DNA of 64,000 nucleotides from the NCBI GenBank assembly GCA_001600455.1, contig BCKC01000008.1:2391345-2455344 (forward strand), read 5' to 3'. Position 1 is the stretch's first letter, and every line of letters starts with the position of its first letter. Positions 9,977 through 21,503 of this stretch are shown here, piece by piece. A program made the position numbers and the translations under genes. This DNA is from Endocalyx cinctus (Eukaryota; Ascomycota; Sordariomycetes; Amphisphaeriales; Apiosporaceae). The notes beneath the pieces are model-generated. The model ran no database searches and had not been told where the DNA came from. It saw only the letters and a program-made list of their open reading frames with translations.

Positions 9977-12900
9977 TCCCTTACCACGTGGCTGCGTAGA
10001 TAAATGGATATAACGTGTCTGGCATCTGTTCAAGTGGCGATTTTCATGTCAATGACTGCACCGAAATCCGTAGTTTTCCCCCTTTTCTCTTCTGCTAAAA
10101 TAATATCTCCTGTTATCTCGTCGGTAGATGTTTTGTGATAATGGGCTGAATTTCTTCTTCGTGGCCCAGACAGAATGTGCAAGTTTCTTGATCGATTTTG
10201 CTTGGCGAGAAAATTGATGGAATGTTTTAACGTATGATTTTGAGGTGCGTATGAAGTTGGTATATATATTTGTCACAATTACTCCTTTTATCTGAATCAA
10301 TGAAGTAATAGAGACTCGTAGTTTTCATCCATGAATGTATTCAACTGAAAATAGTCACATCTGATTATCTTGAGAATTGATTTAGGCATTTGTTCACGTG
10401 GGAGCACGTACCCGTGATTCCCCCATTTTCACGTTGAGTCCCACCTTAGTTCTCTACTCCTCATATGATTTCAAGTAACACGACGACAGGTACTGATACT
10501 TTTGGTATAACAAATTGGTCTGTCGCATTAGAAGAATGGAGCATGCCCACCTTGGAGTAACAGCTTGCTGCTGCTGTGTGAATAGCAGTATAATACTTAT
10601 TACCGTGTAAATCCTTTTCTACCAGTCTCCCCGCAAATCCAAATACTCCCATCGCTTGTACCCGTTATACATGCTTTCCCCTTACCGTACCTACTCCCAC
10701 ACCTTGACACATCACGCTACTTTATGCTACACCTCTGCGAATACTACCAGCCCTTCACAACGCTATTTTATCTCATCATGTCCCAAAGTATACTTGCCAA
10801 TGGTATTGATCATCTATATCCACTGGAATTCCGTACTTCCAGCTACATTCTAGGTAGCTTAGATAATATGTTGTCTATACAAGCAGAGGCTTCTGCCTCG
10901 TACCGAGAGATTCAGCGGCGACAATCGATACAGTTGTCATTCGAGTCTTGAGAATTAGACCTCTATCTGGTAGCTGGTAATTAACCGGTACTTGGCACAA
11001 TATTCCATCTACGGAACTACGCTTACCTTATACTTCGCTATATCAAAATTTCATTACAATACTTCCACCTCCGTTCATGTACCTTTGCATCCCTAGATAC
11101 ACACATGTGCCAGCAAGGGGAGTGGCTAGGAGCCAATATTACTCTCGCTCGAGCTACACCGTTATATTGGACCATATCCACCATTATCCGCTCCGGTGGT
11201 ACAGTTGTCGTCGGAGGTTCTCATGCAGTCATCATGGCATTGTTTTAGCTACCTATTTTCGCCTAAGCACCTATTAACCCGACTGTGTTTTTACACTCAC
11301 TTGACTAGGTACTTATTCCTGGCTCCGCCTTTTTTTCACAAGCCAAACGAGCGCAAGTTCTTACCAAAGGTACGAAATCTATAGACGCTTACTTTCGGAT
11401 ATGGATCTCTTTCCTGAAATATTATGGCGTCCTCCTATAATGTGATCCTGTGCCACTCCCGACTCAGCACTACTAGCAACCGAAGGAAGGGTATTATAAA
11501 TACGGAAAAAAAAAAAAAAAAAAAACAGAATGTTCTCCCCCCTGTTTTGAGCTTTTTCCTTTATCGCGGTTCACTCAAAGTGCGTGAAAAAAATTACAGC
11601 TCAATTGATAACGAGGAGTAAAAATATAATATAAGTACGACTATTACTCATCATAGTTGGTCGGTCAGGGGCTCTCATGATCTTGTACATTTATTGGCGA
11701 TGCCGCCGTTGCCATGTCGACCAAGCACAGTCCCATATGCTTACCCTAGTTCTCGGGCACAGAGAGTCATTGGTATTCAAGCAGATGTATACCGCCTCTG
11801 CATTCTGGCGGGCTTGCTGAATATGAAGTGTTCTCGCATTGTATACCGTTCAATTGGGAGTGATTGAGTTTGAAGATTCGATGTATTTCGATATCGAAGG
11901 GGAGGATATGGCCAATCACATATAGTTTAATTATTGCAGCTGTCAGTTGATGGGTACTTTGATTCTGTGTCTCTTTTAATTCAGTCTCCACTTAGACATC
12001 TAGGACAAGTACGACGAATACTATCGGAAAATTTCCGTCATTATTAACAGTGTTCTTAGCTTAACATCATAGGCCCATGACGAGACCCTAAGATCTCCGT
12101 CTAATCCTATTGCCGAAAAAAAAAAATACAACATTGCGTGAGATACGTCACTACTCCGTGTCTCCGAGATAGTCTTCGAATCGGTTACTCTCTCCAATTT
12201 TTTTAAAACGGGGGAACCCATGAGTCATGAGCGAGATACTCGGAACTCAGGGACGGGGCGGCCGGGTAGTGCCTATACGAGCGTTTCGGTGATACTGTGG
12301 GTACGGAGTAGTGATACACTCGCGAATGTAATGATGACTAGGTCCTTAAGTAGGTAAACAAATATTCGAGATCGCTAATTGATGCTTCAGAGTAAACGTT
12401 TTCTAATCACATTTCTTTATCGAATATTTGCTCTGTAAGATCATAGCTATCTTTATTTTCTTGTTTGATAAACAGAACTCAGATGACCGACATACGGCCC
12501 TAGGATTTTGCCTTGCTTGCGAACAAAACCCATTACATATATGCTCGAAAGCTTTTGTGGGGTATGGGGTATTAACAAGGAACAAGCTAGATCTATTATA
12601 GGTATTTAAAATGACCGTTAAGCATTAATTACTGTGTACTATGTATATTTACCAATGGAACGCTTGATGCTGTACACCACATTACACACTATACTCACTT
12701 CACTAAGGAACGACACGTGGAGTAAACACTAGAAAGAAATATCGTTGGGGTACTGCGGGCCTACAAGGGTGATGGACGTGCTGACAGTGAGTAGCTTGGT
12801 TTGCGTCGTATGAAATAAATCTGGGTCGGGTTGCTGGATTTTCCCGAAAAGGGAGAATAAAAAAAAAAGAAGCTTCAATTTGATTTTACTTTCTTATATC

Positions 12901-13008
12901 TCTTACTTCTCCTCGTCTCTTTTGTCACCCCAACTCACCATAAGCGTTGGTAGATAGATATCCTTTCAAGATCTCAGTAACCAACTTCTCTTTAGAAAAA
13001 GAGCAATC
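9977..13008. other. 3-kb intergenic region, no gene recognised
   Basis: AT-rich sequence with only short, low-complexity frames on either strand. Present are a poly-A run (11504-11525), one TACGGAGTA motif (12302-12310) and many short runs of stops. It ends in the promoter and leader of the acyl-CoA-ligase-like gene, which has a CT-rich stretch at about 12890-12930. Confidence 0.5.
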
Positions 13009-15247
13009 ATGTTTACCCCACCCTCGTGGGTTCCGGAACTGCCATTCGGTAAGTGGGCGATGGAAATTAAGAAGCGCAAAGACACGGTGGTAGACAGCCG
13101 TAAAAACCGAGCATATATACACATATTGACTATGAATTTCCTCAGACCCCCCAGATTCGATACCCGTCCATGAATTCTGGAGGCACGAAAAATATGGCAG
13201 GCTGCCGCTCAACCAGTCCCGGAACCCGTTCACGTGCGGGCTTACCGATAAGACGTACAGCACGGCCGAGATGGGAGACCGACTCGAGCTTCTAGCGCGG
13301 TCTCTCGCCAAACAGTTAGGTTGGCGAGTTAACGAGGATACGCCGTGGGATAAGGTCGTCGGTCTTTACTCATTTAATTCGGTAATGATTTTTTTTTTCT
13401 TATTCTTCCTTTCTTCTCGTTTCATTTCTTTTCATCCAATCGTGTGGCTTCAATTAGACTGACGATGGAGGCGGCGCATAAAATAAAAAACAGATTGATT
13501 ACATCATGGCGGTATTTGCCGTCCACCGCCTCTCGGGAATATTGACGCCCGCCAACGCCGCGTATTCGCCTTCGGAGCTTGAGCATCAGCTGAGAAGTTC
13601 CGGCGCCAAGGCCCTCATCACCTGCGTGCCCCTTCTAGAGACGGCGCTGAAGGCGGCGAGGGCCGTTGGAATCCCCGACGATCGCATTTTCTTAATGGAG
13701 CAGCCGGGCAGCCCGAGGCGGGACCCCTTCAAGACGCTAGACGAGTTGATTGCCGAAGGCGAGAAGCTGCCAGCGCTGGAGCCCCTCGCCTGGGCGAAAG
13801 GACAGGGAGCTAGACAAGTCGCTTTCCTGTCATTTTCTAGCGGGACATCCGGGCTTCCTGTACGTCATGCTTTTCCGCCTCCCTTGCTTCGCCTGCCTTT
13901 TAATTTCAGAGTATCAAATGGCGGATTGTTAAATGATTACTAACACACGGGTCACAGAAAGCCGTCATGATTTCCCACAGAAACTGTATCGCAAACATGA
14001 TGCAAATCCGTTATCACGATCAACCGTTCCGAGATCAGAATGGTATCGTGACGCAAGTACAGGTCGGCCTTCTGCCCATGAGCCACATTTACGGACTCGT
14101 TGTCGTTTCCCTTGCGGCCATGTACCGTGGCGATGGCGTCATCGTATTACCGCGTTTCGAGCTCAAGGGCCTCCTCGAGACGGTTCAGAAATACAAGATC
14201 AACTTCATGCATTTGGTACGTGTCCATCTTTCAAAATATTTTCCGATCACGCCTTTTCTGGCTTGCAGGCCACAACTTGTACCGTCACTGACACATATCA
14301 CTGCGCATCTAGGTGCCTCCTATTATAATCCAACTTATTCGCAACAAAGAGCTCTGCTCCAAATACGATCTCAGCAGCGTGCGATTTATCTACACGGGAG
14401 CGGCGCCTCTCGGTGCCGAGACGCACGAGGATCTGCTGAAGGCCTTCCCGGGCTGGCAGGTGGGGCAAGGGTACGGCATGACGGAGACGAGCACGGTGGT
14501 GCTGAGCACGAGCGAGATGGACGTGATGGTCGGGACGACGGGCAGCCTCGCGCCGGCTTGCCGGGCCAAGATCATCGACGAGGAAGGTCGCGAGATCACC
14601 GAGTACGGCAAGCCGGGCGAGCTCTTCGTGCAGTCTCCCTCGGTCACCCTCGGCTACCTCAACAACGAGAAGGCCACGGCCGAGGCTTACGTGTGGGACA
14701 AGGACGGCAGGTGGTTGCGTACCGGCGACGTCGCCGTCGTCCAGAAGTCCCCCGTCTCGGGTAACGAGCATTTCTCCATCGTGGATAGGATCAAAGAGCT
14801 TATTAAAACTAAGGTATGTCGGAATGCTATCCTATTTCCTTCGTTATCTGGTTACGAAGGGGGAAGGGGGAAAAAAGAAAGAAAGAATTAGAATAGAAGC
14901 TAATATCGTGATAGGGTCACCAAGTCGCGCCCGCTGAGCTCGAAGCCCACCTCCTTACGCATCCGTCTGTCAACGACTGCACGGTGATACCCGTGCCGGA
15001 CGAGAACGCTGGCGAGGTACCTAAAGCGTTCGTGGTCAAGTCTGACTCGGTGGCGGGTAAGTCGGATGACGAGGTCGCGCGCGATATTGCCAAATATGTC
15101 GAGGACCATAAAGCGAGGTACAAATGGCTGAAGGGTGGAGTCGAATTCATCGACGTCATACCGAAGAGCCCTAGCGGAAAGATTTTGAGGCGGTTGTTGA
15201 AGGATATGGAGAAGGAGAAGCGCCGGGCTAAGGGGGCGAAGCTGTGA
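13009..15247 (+). CDS. 4-coumarate-CoA-ligase-like acyl-CoA synthetase, peroxisomal
   Basis: ATP-dependent formation of an acyl-CoA through an acyl-adenylate (ANL superfamily). Six exons (13009-13048, 13146-13381, 13494-13859, 13958-14215, 14313-14813, 14915-15247) give 577 aa; all five introns are 97-112 nt and keep frame. Seen motifs: P-loop-like SSGTSGLPKAV (about 207-217, split by an intron), adenylate-binding GYGMTETS (353-360), GELFVQSPSVTLGYLN, RTGDV (436-440), the hinge region VDRIKELIKTKGHQVAPAELE, and the catalytic lysine in PKSPSGKILRR (K556). The protein ends AKL, a peroxisomal targeting signal type 1. The N-terminus MFTPPSWVPELPF is typical of fungal 4CL-like enzymes, many of which activate aromatic or medium-chain acids. 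The substrate cannot be read from sequence. It is convergent with the 115-aa gene. Confidence 0.92.
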
Positions 15248-15740
15248 TGGAGGCAAGCGGAGTGTAAGAGAAAAGCGGAAAGAAAGAGAAAGAAGGAGAG
15301 AGAGAATTTATCTGTGTAAGAATTGGTGGTGTTCTTGTCTATTTGGCTCTTGCTATTTTGAATCGCATCTTGTTACCTAGCCGGAAATGTTTTGTATAGC
15401 CTCATACACGCGGTAGAGTATGTTTAGTCGGGATTTCATTTGTTATTAACTAACTCGACGTTGTGTTGAGGATAGGATATCAAATTTGTTTATCGAGTTT
15501 CTCGCGGTTTATTCTTTCAAGTTAGAGGGAATAGGCGGTGATCACATGAAGTCCACATGAGACAGAGAAAGGAATAGAGCAGTAAACCGCAACACGTTGA
15601 TGCGATCACGATGTAAGTCGTTCATTCATTGTGACTTTTGAAAATCTAAGCTGGTAAAACAATGTATGCGCAGGAACCCTTCCCAACGCCGCGACGAGAC
15701 TGCGAAACCGATACAGTATCTCATCGATATGCAAATCCAT
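15248..15740. other. Convergent spacer
   Basis: 3' flanks of the acyl-CoA-ligase-like gene and the hydrophilic-protein gene. A purine-rich GA stretch (15270-15305) follows the first stop. Nothing else was seen. Confidence 0.6.
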
Positions 15741-16236
15741 TTAAGCCTTACCCTTCCTCTTCAAGTACTCCTCTTCCTCCGCCTGGAGGTTGGCATCGAT
15801 CTTAGCTCCTCGCGAAGGCTCGTTGCCGTGTAGCTTGGCCTGCGAAACGTATTTATTAGCTGACTGGGCTATTTACAGGTTGTATAGCTTAATAGGTAGA
15901 GTAAGAAGAGTTAAACTTACGGGCAGGGTAGGGTCCTTTTTCGAAGCGGCAATCTCGGGGTCCTGCTCCTCATCGGCATGCTTAGTCTTGCGTTCTTCGT
16001 TCGCTAAGCGGTTGGCGATCGATCTCTGGTCCTCTAACGGGGAAGTTAGGATGCTGTCACTATACCAGATATCATCATATAGATAGTGGATATGGCTTAC
16101 TTGAGTCATTGGGCTGGTGTGAGTGCTCCATGCCTTCCTCGAATCTTTCACGACCTGGCATCTCAGACTGCGCATAGTTTCTCTGGTCTCCGGCTTCATA
16201 AACAGCGCGGTTGCCTACACTAGAGTTGCCTGACAT
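15741..16236 (-). CDS. Small hydrophilic, probably disordered fungal protein
   Basis: Exons 16236-16101, 16033-15921 and 15839-15741 (introns 67 and 81 nt) give 115 aa. It starts MSGNSSVGNRAVYEAGDQRN, passes through PGRERFEEGMEHSHQPNDSK and RLANEERKTKHADEEQDPE, and ends KKDPTLPAKLHGNEPSRG followed by AKIDANLQAEEEEYLKRKGKA. It is almost all charged and polar, with no hydrophobic core, membrane segment or signal peptide, so it resembles hydrophilin or stress-type proteins. The DPTLPAKLHGNEPSRGAKID segment looks strongly conserved in moulds as far as I can recall, but I know no defined function. The splice sites are standard and the frame closes exactly. A (GT)14 tract sits just upstream of the ATG. 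Confidence 0.85.
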
Positions 16237-16246
16237 GATGAATGTG

Positions 16247-16274
<28 letters not shown>
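16247..16274. repeat. (GT)14 microsatellite in a 5' leader
   Basis: A perfect 28-nt GT run (CA on the minus strand). It ends 11 nt upstream of the ATG of the minus-strand 115-aa gene, so it is very likely transcribed in its 5' UTR. Confidence 0.9.
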
Positions 16275-16279
<5 letters not shown>

Positions 16280-17066
16280 ATGTACTTAGGTCGATATTCT
16301 GAGAGGTGGATGGTGTTGGTAAGAGTCGATCTCTCAAAGAAGTGATAGAGATTAAAATATGATGAAGATTTGGGAATGATAATAGAGAATGAGAAAAGAA
16401 TTGAGAAGGCACGCGAGCTTGGGATGAGTTCTTATTGTATTCAGATCTACCTTAGGTAAACTACGAGATACACTACGTCATAAAATGTTTTTCCACTCTT
16501 TTTTTCCCGGATACATAAGCATTTCATCAATTCAGATCATGATCGATTACATTAGCGACCAACAGTGCCAAAGTAACTGTAGAGCAAACATTAAAAAAAG
16601 AAAGAAAAAAAAAGGAAAAATTACGTTGAGTGAGACGTCAATGTATGGATAACGTCATAGGTTTGAAGGTGACGAAAGTCGTGCATCCTTTTAGCAGCCC
16701 AGGCGGTCCAGGTACCCAGTCAGCCCAAATGGCTGAAAAAAGGTCCCTGAAAATAAGTGGATCCCCGGAGCTTTTCTAGCGTGAACCAGAAAAAAAGGTA
16801 ACCCGGACCTTATCGAATAAATAGCCAAAGCATGCCATTCATATTTTGACGTATTTTGGCATCGCCGCCTTTGCTCACTCGGTTAAGCAATCCTCAGTTT
16901 ACTTAAGCTATTACCCCTCTATACGAAATAAAGTATCCATGCTGAAGGTAAGCTCATAATTTACAGAAAGGTATGAGGAATTGGACCTGCGAGATTTAGG
17001 CAATGGAGCTTCAGACGGCAATCAGCAGCATGTCCAGTGGAATCGCGATATGGAAAGATTCTACCT
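16275..17066. other. Promoter of the hydrophilic-protein gene and spacer
   Basis: AT-rich spacer between the 115-aa gene and the PKS-reductase relic. A GAAAAAAAGG-rich stretch lies at 16592-16618. No gene was recognised. Confidence 0.5.
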
Positions 17067-17900
17067 TTATCGCTGTGACGTCCCTGCCACTACAGCGGCT
17101 GATGCAAAGGACATATACTCAGGCCCTTCTATAAGCTGATCACTGGGTGGAAATTTCAAATCTCCTAAGTGATACAGAAATACGATTTTCCCAACCGAGT
17201 GGCCATAGTTCAAGGCTGACTCTGTCACGCCTTTGGTGACATCGTCCAAACACGCCGCATTGAATGATCTATCGACAATGAGATGTCCAATTTCTATGGT
17301 AGGCATATTAAGTACCGCACGCAAAAGTGTCGCATACCGGCGCACATTCTCCACGAGAGCCAGCCGCGTCAGCGTTGTCTAGCCTCTGGACTTTTGCAAT
17401 CAGGCTAGGACGGTGGATCACAATGAACCACGCCGGGTACTTCCTCTGCAAGCACCCGAGAAAGGCCTCGGTAGCCCACTTGGTAGCGATATATCCGTGG
17501 CCAGTCTTGGCGATATCCGATGACGAGACCATTGACGGTGACGGATATTCCTCGACTTAAGAAGGCATAAAAATGAAATCTCGGGTCGTCTGCATATCAC
17601 CATCTTCTACATGGATGTATCGGCCGTCGCGTATGGCTGTGGCGACTATATCACTTACCAAGATAGTGACAATGCAATGGAAAGCCACGCTTCCACGAGG
17701 ACGGCATTGAGCCGATAACTCGGCGAGGGTTTTGGTCCACTGTAAGTTCACTGCGCGGGGAGTCTCCTAAGACTTGACGTAGGATATGTCGGCTCCGTTG
17801 TGTATCACGATATCAGCGGACCCAAAAATGACGGAGACTCCGTCCTCTGATAAGCCGAACAGAGGCGAGACTAGGTCTCCCTCGTGTGAAATCCCGTTAA
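17067..17900 (-). pseudogene. Relic of a polyketide synthase or PKS-NRPS terminal reductase (Rossmann) domain
   Basis: Read on the minus strand, pieces of one domain appear in order across shifting frames. First comes SADIVIHNGADISYVKS, then an in-frame TAG, then RAVNLQWTKTLAELSAQC. After a frame change comes SSSDIAKTGHGYIATKWATE with IVIHRPSLIAK. After another comes VENVRRYATLLRAVLNMP, DVTKGVTESALNYGHSVG and HLGDLKFPPSDQLIEG. This order (substrate-strand IHNGADVSY, YxxxK with GYxxxKW, HRPS, then VTKG) is that of the extended SDR/NAD_binding_4 reductase or KR-like domain found at the end of fungal PKS and PKS-NRPS proteins. At least one nonsense codon and two frameshifts make it non-functional. 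The rest of the megasynthase is absent. It lies 560 bp upstream of an intact P450, on the opposite strand. Confidence 0.75.
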
Positions 17901-18463
17901 CACATTCTCTTTCGGGACTAGAGATCCCATTTGGTCGGCGCCGTCGGGGAGGACACCGCCCGTACGATGTACGTAAGTACTGGACTCCGAGTTATATCAA
18001 TTTTTACTAGCATTGGTGAGGCAGACGTATATCTTTCAAACGGGCCAACCAATTGGTAAATAATCGACCTGACCAACCCAATAACCCAGTAACCAGCCTC
18101 CCATCCTTCAACTTAGGTCAGGTTAGGCCCTGCCAATACTCAAAACTGAGATTCTAGTTGGCCGAAACAGTGGAGTTCTACGAGCTCGAGTCCTACAGTC
18201 TTTAGTGTTACTATATATACACTAATGTAAGGCAGGACTTTGCATGACTCCACTACACTATTTAGATGATAGCCTCCTTCAACTCCAAATCTCAACTCAG
18301 ACTAGGAACAGTCGTACGATTCAGGTATCCAGGCATCTCTTAAATCATATTATTATCGAAATGTTGTCAGCGGTTTTGGTTTAGGCCTATATTATCTTTT
18401 TTTACCGTCCTTCACTTACAAGACAATATCTTTGACTTGAAAACTGCAGTTTCACATAACACG
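17901..18463. other. Intergenic spacer upstream of P450
   Basis: AT-rich, holding the presumed P450 promoter and a CT-rich stretch at 18400-18415. No further PKS-like sequence was recognised. Confidence 0.5.
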
Positions 18464-20430
18464 ATGGCATCGTCCATGAGTGACCTCTACAACGAACACG
18501 TCCTCGTTACTTACATCATCGGAGCCGTATGTTTCATATTATGCTGTGACTGTGCCGGCTTGCAATAATTACTTATTTTCTGATTATAGCTGGCTTCCTA
18601 TGGTGTATTCCGAATAATCTTCCTCGTCTATTTTCACCCCCTTTCCAGCTTCCCCGGCCCACGCATTGCTGCCATTTCTAATATTTGGTACGCCTATCAT
18701 TGGTACGTCTTTTTTATGGCACTTCAGCTCTCCCTTCTCTTTCACATTTTTGACCGAGGCCCTCATCTTTTGTGTTTAGGCTTTCTGGGCGGTATCCTTG
18801 GGCGATCGAGGATACTCTGCGTAAGTATGGCCTCGTTGTGAGGATTGCTCCAAACGAGCTCGCTTTCTTCACCCCGCAGGCTTTTACAGGTGAGTTGGCA
18901 AATTTTCTCCAAAAAAAAAAAAAAAAAACGCATAATAAGCCTCATGACCTCTTACTTTAATTTTCATAGATATTTATTCTCCGCATACGAAAAATCTCGA
19001 GACCTTTGTTAAGACAGATTTTCAAAACCGTGGGAAGAACCTGGGCGGCATAATATGGGAGGAAGACCCTCATCGCCATCGCCAGGTTGCTAAGAAGCTT
19101 TCTCCGGCCTTTAGCAGCCGTTATATCAGGGGAATGGAGCCTTTAATCCATAAGTATATGGATTACTTCGTCATGCGGATGAAGGAATTTGGTCCGGATG
19201 GCATTCCCCTCGCCCAGTGGACCAACTGGCTTGCCATGGACTTGTCTGCAGACCTATCATGGAATGAGAAAATGGGTCAATTGGGAAACAGTTCGTACTA
19301 ATGCCTCATCACCCAACCAACAAATGACTATAGGCTGGCAGCTCACATATTTATTCTGCAGTGAAGAGCTCGATTCATCTCGATGTCCTCATGAGCTTTA
19401 ATAAATTCTCTACTGTTTTGCAAGTTTTCAAGCGCTTTCCCCTTATTAAGCCAGTGCAATACCTCTTCGCGCCCTTCGGAAAAGTTCGGCTATTCTCCGC
19501 CATGGAGAATGCCACGCGGAAGAGCGTCTTGCGACGCATTGAGCAGAGGGGGAATACCGAACACCCTGATTTTTTTGACCACATCCTTCCCGCCGATAGC
19601 CCGGTTCCATCCGAAGACAGTGAACTGACCCATGTTGGCTCTGTTGCCTTGCAAGTCATGTTCGCGGGATGGAGTCCTATGGGAGACTTGTTCTACGGCA
19701 CCCTCGCACTTCTCCTAGGCAATCCTACGTGCTATAAGTCCTTGGTTGACGAGATCAGGAATAGTTTCAAGGATTACGGTGCTATTACGCCTAAATCGCT
19801 CGTATCACTCCCGTATCTCCATGCCTGTGTGGAAGAAACGCTTCGCATGCTTCCAAGTAATAATAGTGGGCTGCCTCGCATAAGCCCAGGTGCTGTAGTG
19901 GATGGACACTATATTCCTAAAGGGGTAAGCATTTCTTTTTTTCTTTTTTTTTTTTGTCGCATTTCATACTAATGATCAAGCTCAAGAAAGCCTCGTGGAC
20001 CTCCTCGTTCCTTTAGCCACTTCCCCGTCAATTACCATTGAATTAATTCTTACTAACGAAAACATTATCTCACTCACAGACCCACGTCCAAACTTGCATC
20101 TGGGCTTTAGCACGTAGCCCGCAGTATTTCCACGAACCTCTCCTCTTCCGGCCCCAAAGATGGTTGTCAGCCGATCACCCGCTCTACGATCCCGTGTTCG
20201 AGAAAGACCACCTAAAAAGCGTGTACCCCTTTAGTCTCGGTCCGCGGATCTGTATCGGCCGTGAATTGGCCTGGTTGCAGGCAAAGCTATTTCTGGCCAA
20301 GGTGCTTTGGACATTTGACGTCAGTAAGGTGCCCGGCCAGTCTTTTAATTTGGACGATACCTTATTGCATTATGGTTTCTTCGAGAAGCCGGAATTGCAG
20401 GTTATATTAGTAGCGGTTAATGGAGAGTAG
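18464..20430 (+). CDS. Cytochrome P450 monooxygenase
   Basis: Heme-thiolate oxidase, predicted to sit in the ER membrane. Six exons (18464-18526, 18590-18702, 18780-18889, 18970-19290, 19362-19924, 20080-20430) give 506 aa with the frame intact; the fourth intron uses a GTTCGT donor. Seen: an N-terminal hydrophobic anchor (about 14-35), a proline hinge [11 protein letters not shown], the C-helix-like region [15 protein letters not shown]-helix ExxR as EETLR (E359-R362), the PERF-like FRPQRW, and the heme loop [10 protein letters not shown] with C448. The I-helix is odd: where AGxET/DT is expected it reads [11 protein letters not shown] (about 303-313), so the usual acid-alcohol pair is missing. 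The chain type recalls fungal secondary-metabolite P450s such as the benzoate para-hydroxylase-like or pisatin-demethylase-like groups. The substrate is unknown. Confidence 0.9.
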
Positions 20431-20903
20431 GGAAACTTGGTGCGTAATGGGCGGATGTGGTTAAGTATTAACGATCATGCGTCCAGCCCACATCATCAAC
20501 TTTCTGATTATGAAATCCTCCATCCATCGTCTTATAACTGTCTCTCTTCCGTGATACAGAATGGTTATACAAGACATATGTACCCGTATAATTATAGCCC
20601 TTTCAAATGCACAACTTAACTAAGACCTAGTTGACGATGGCTATGAATGATACACTACAAAATGACCAGCTAACTACTACACTGGATTTTCCAAAGGAAA
20701 AATAAAAACCAAGTAGTCGAAGTATTCCACCTCAATAAAAGCGCGAACGTTTTTAGTATCTATTACATAGTGTTTGAGTTGCATTGGACCTAAATCTTCA
20801 TGTTCACTATCCAGTCTCTTCAATTAAATAAAAATCTAATACTTCCTAGCTCGACAGCCCCGATATACTAGAGAGATCATGCAGAGCTGCATCTCCCCTT
20901 ACA
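20431..20903. other. Spacer between P450 and an orphan minus-strand exon
   Basis: AT-rich 3' flank of the P450. Nothing recognised. Confidence 0.55.
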
Positions 20904-21208
20904 TCATCTGATCCACTCTTTCCCGCCTCTAACCCCTGTTCTCGATCGCGACAGTAAAGCCTGGTTCTCCTCTTCCGTAATTAATTCTGTTCGAAGTAGT
21001 AAGTCCTTCTCAAACAAGCCGAGTAGGGATGCCAGGCCCGTGAATGCGCTCCCGACATATAAGACGCAAGAGTTGCGGTGATGACTACCCCCTAAGACGC
21101 TGTCCAAAGTCCGGAGGAAATTCTGCCTCAAAGTTACGGCGGCTTGTTCAGCTTCCGATACAGGGCCCGAGAGGCCGGTAGTTGCCAGTTGAGTAAGAGA
21201 CCTACACA
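20904..21208 (-). other. Unrecognised coding-like exon or gene fragment
   Basis: On the minus strand an AG acceptor (CTGTGTAG) at about 21209 opens a frame of about 100 codons ending at TGA 20904-20906. It includes SLTQLATTGLSGPVSEAEQA, LRQNFLRTLDSVLGGSHHRN, CVLYVGSAFTGLASLLGLFE and TELITEEENQALL. Composition and codon use look protein-like. I could not find a convincing start exon between here and 21503, so this may be the end of a gene with unseen short exons, or a truncated relic. The CVLYVGSAFTGLASLLGLFE stretch faintly recalls the helical repeats of LanC-like proteins, which is only a guess. Confidence 0.35.
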
Positions 21209-21503
21209 GATGGGACTGGCTAGTTATTTAACCAAGATATATCAAAACAGGTATTTTCCGTTCATTAAGGTAAATTTATCCTGATGCATTAAAACTTATG
21301 CTTAATTTATGCAAGGTGGGTCTACATCAGCTTGGCTCAGTCTTTGACAGATGCAAGTAATCCCAGCAGCTGACCACAACTGCTAGAAATAGATCATCGC
21401 GGATTTTAGATAACCTCAGAATTAAATTTTGTAGCTTCAAGTAATCGAAATAAAGAGACGATAATAGTGATAATCTGTATTTAATCCACCATAATCGCCC
21501 AAA

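Noticed and set aside
13967..14764. 265-codon continuous reading across an intron of the acyl-CoA-ligase-like gene
   Set aside because: It runs through a good GTACGT donor and into a wrong frame after the splice; the spliced version restores family motifs (GYGMTETS, RTGDV).
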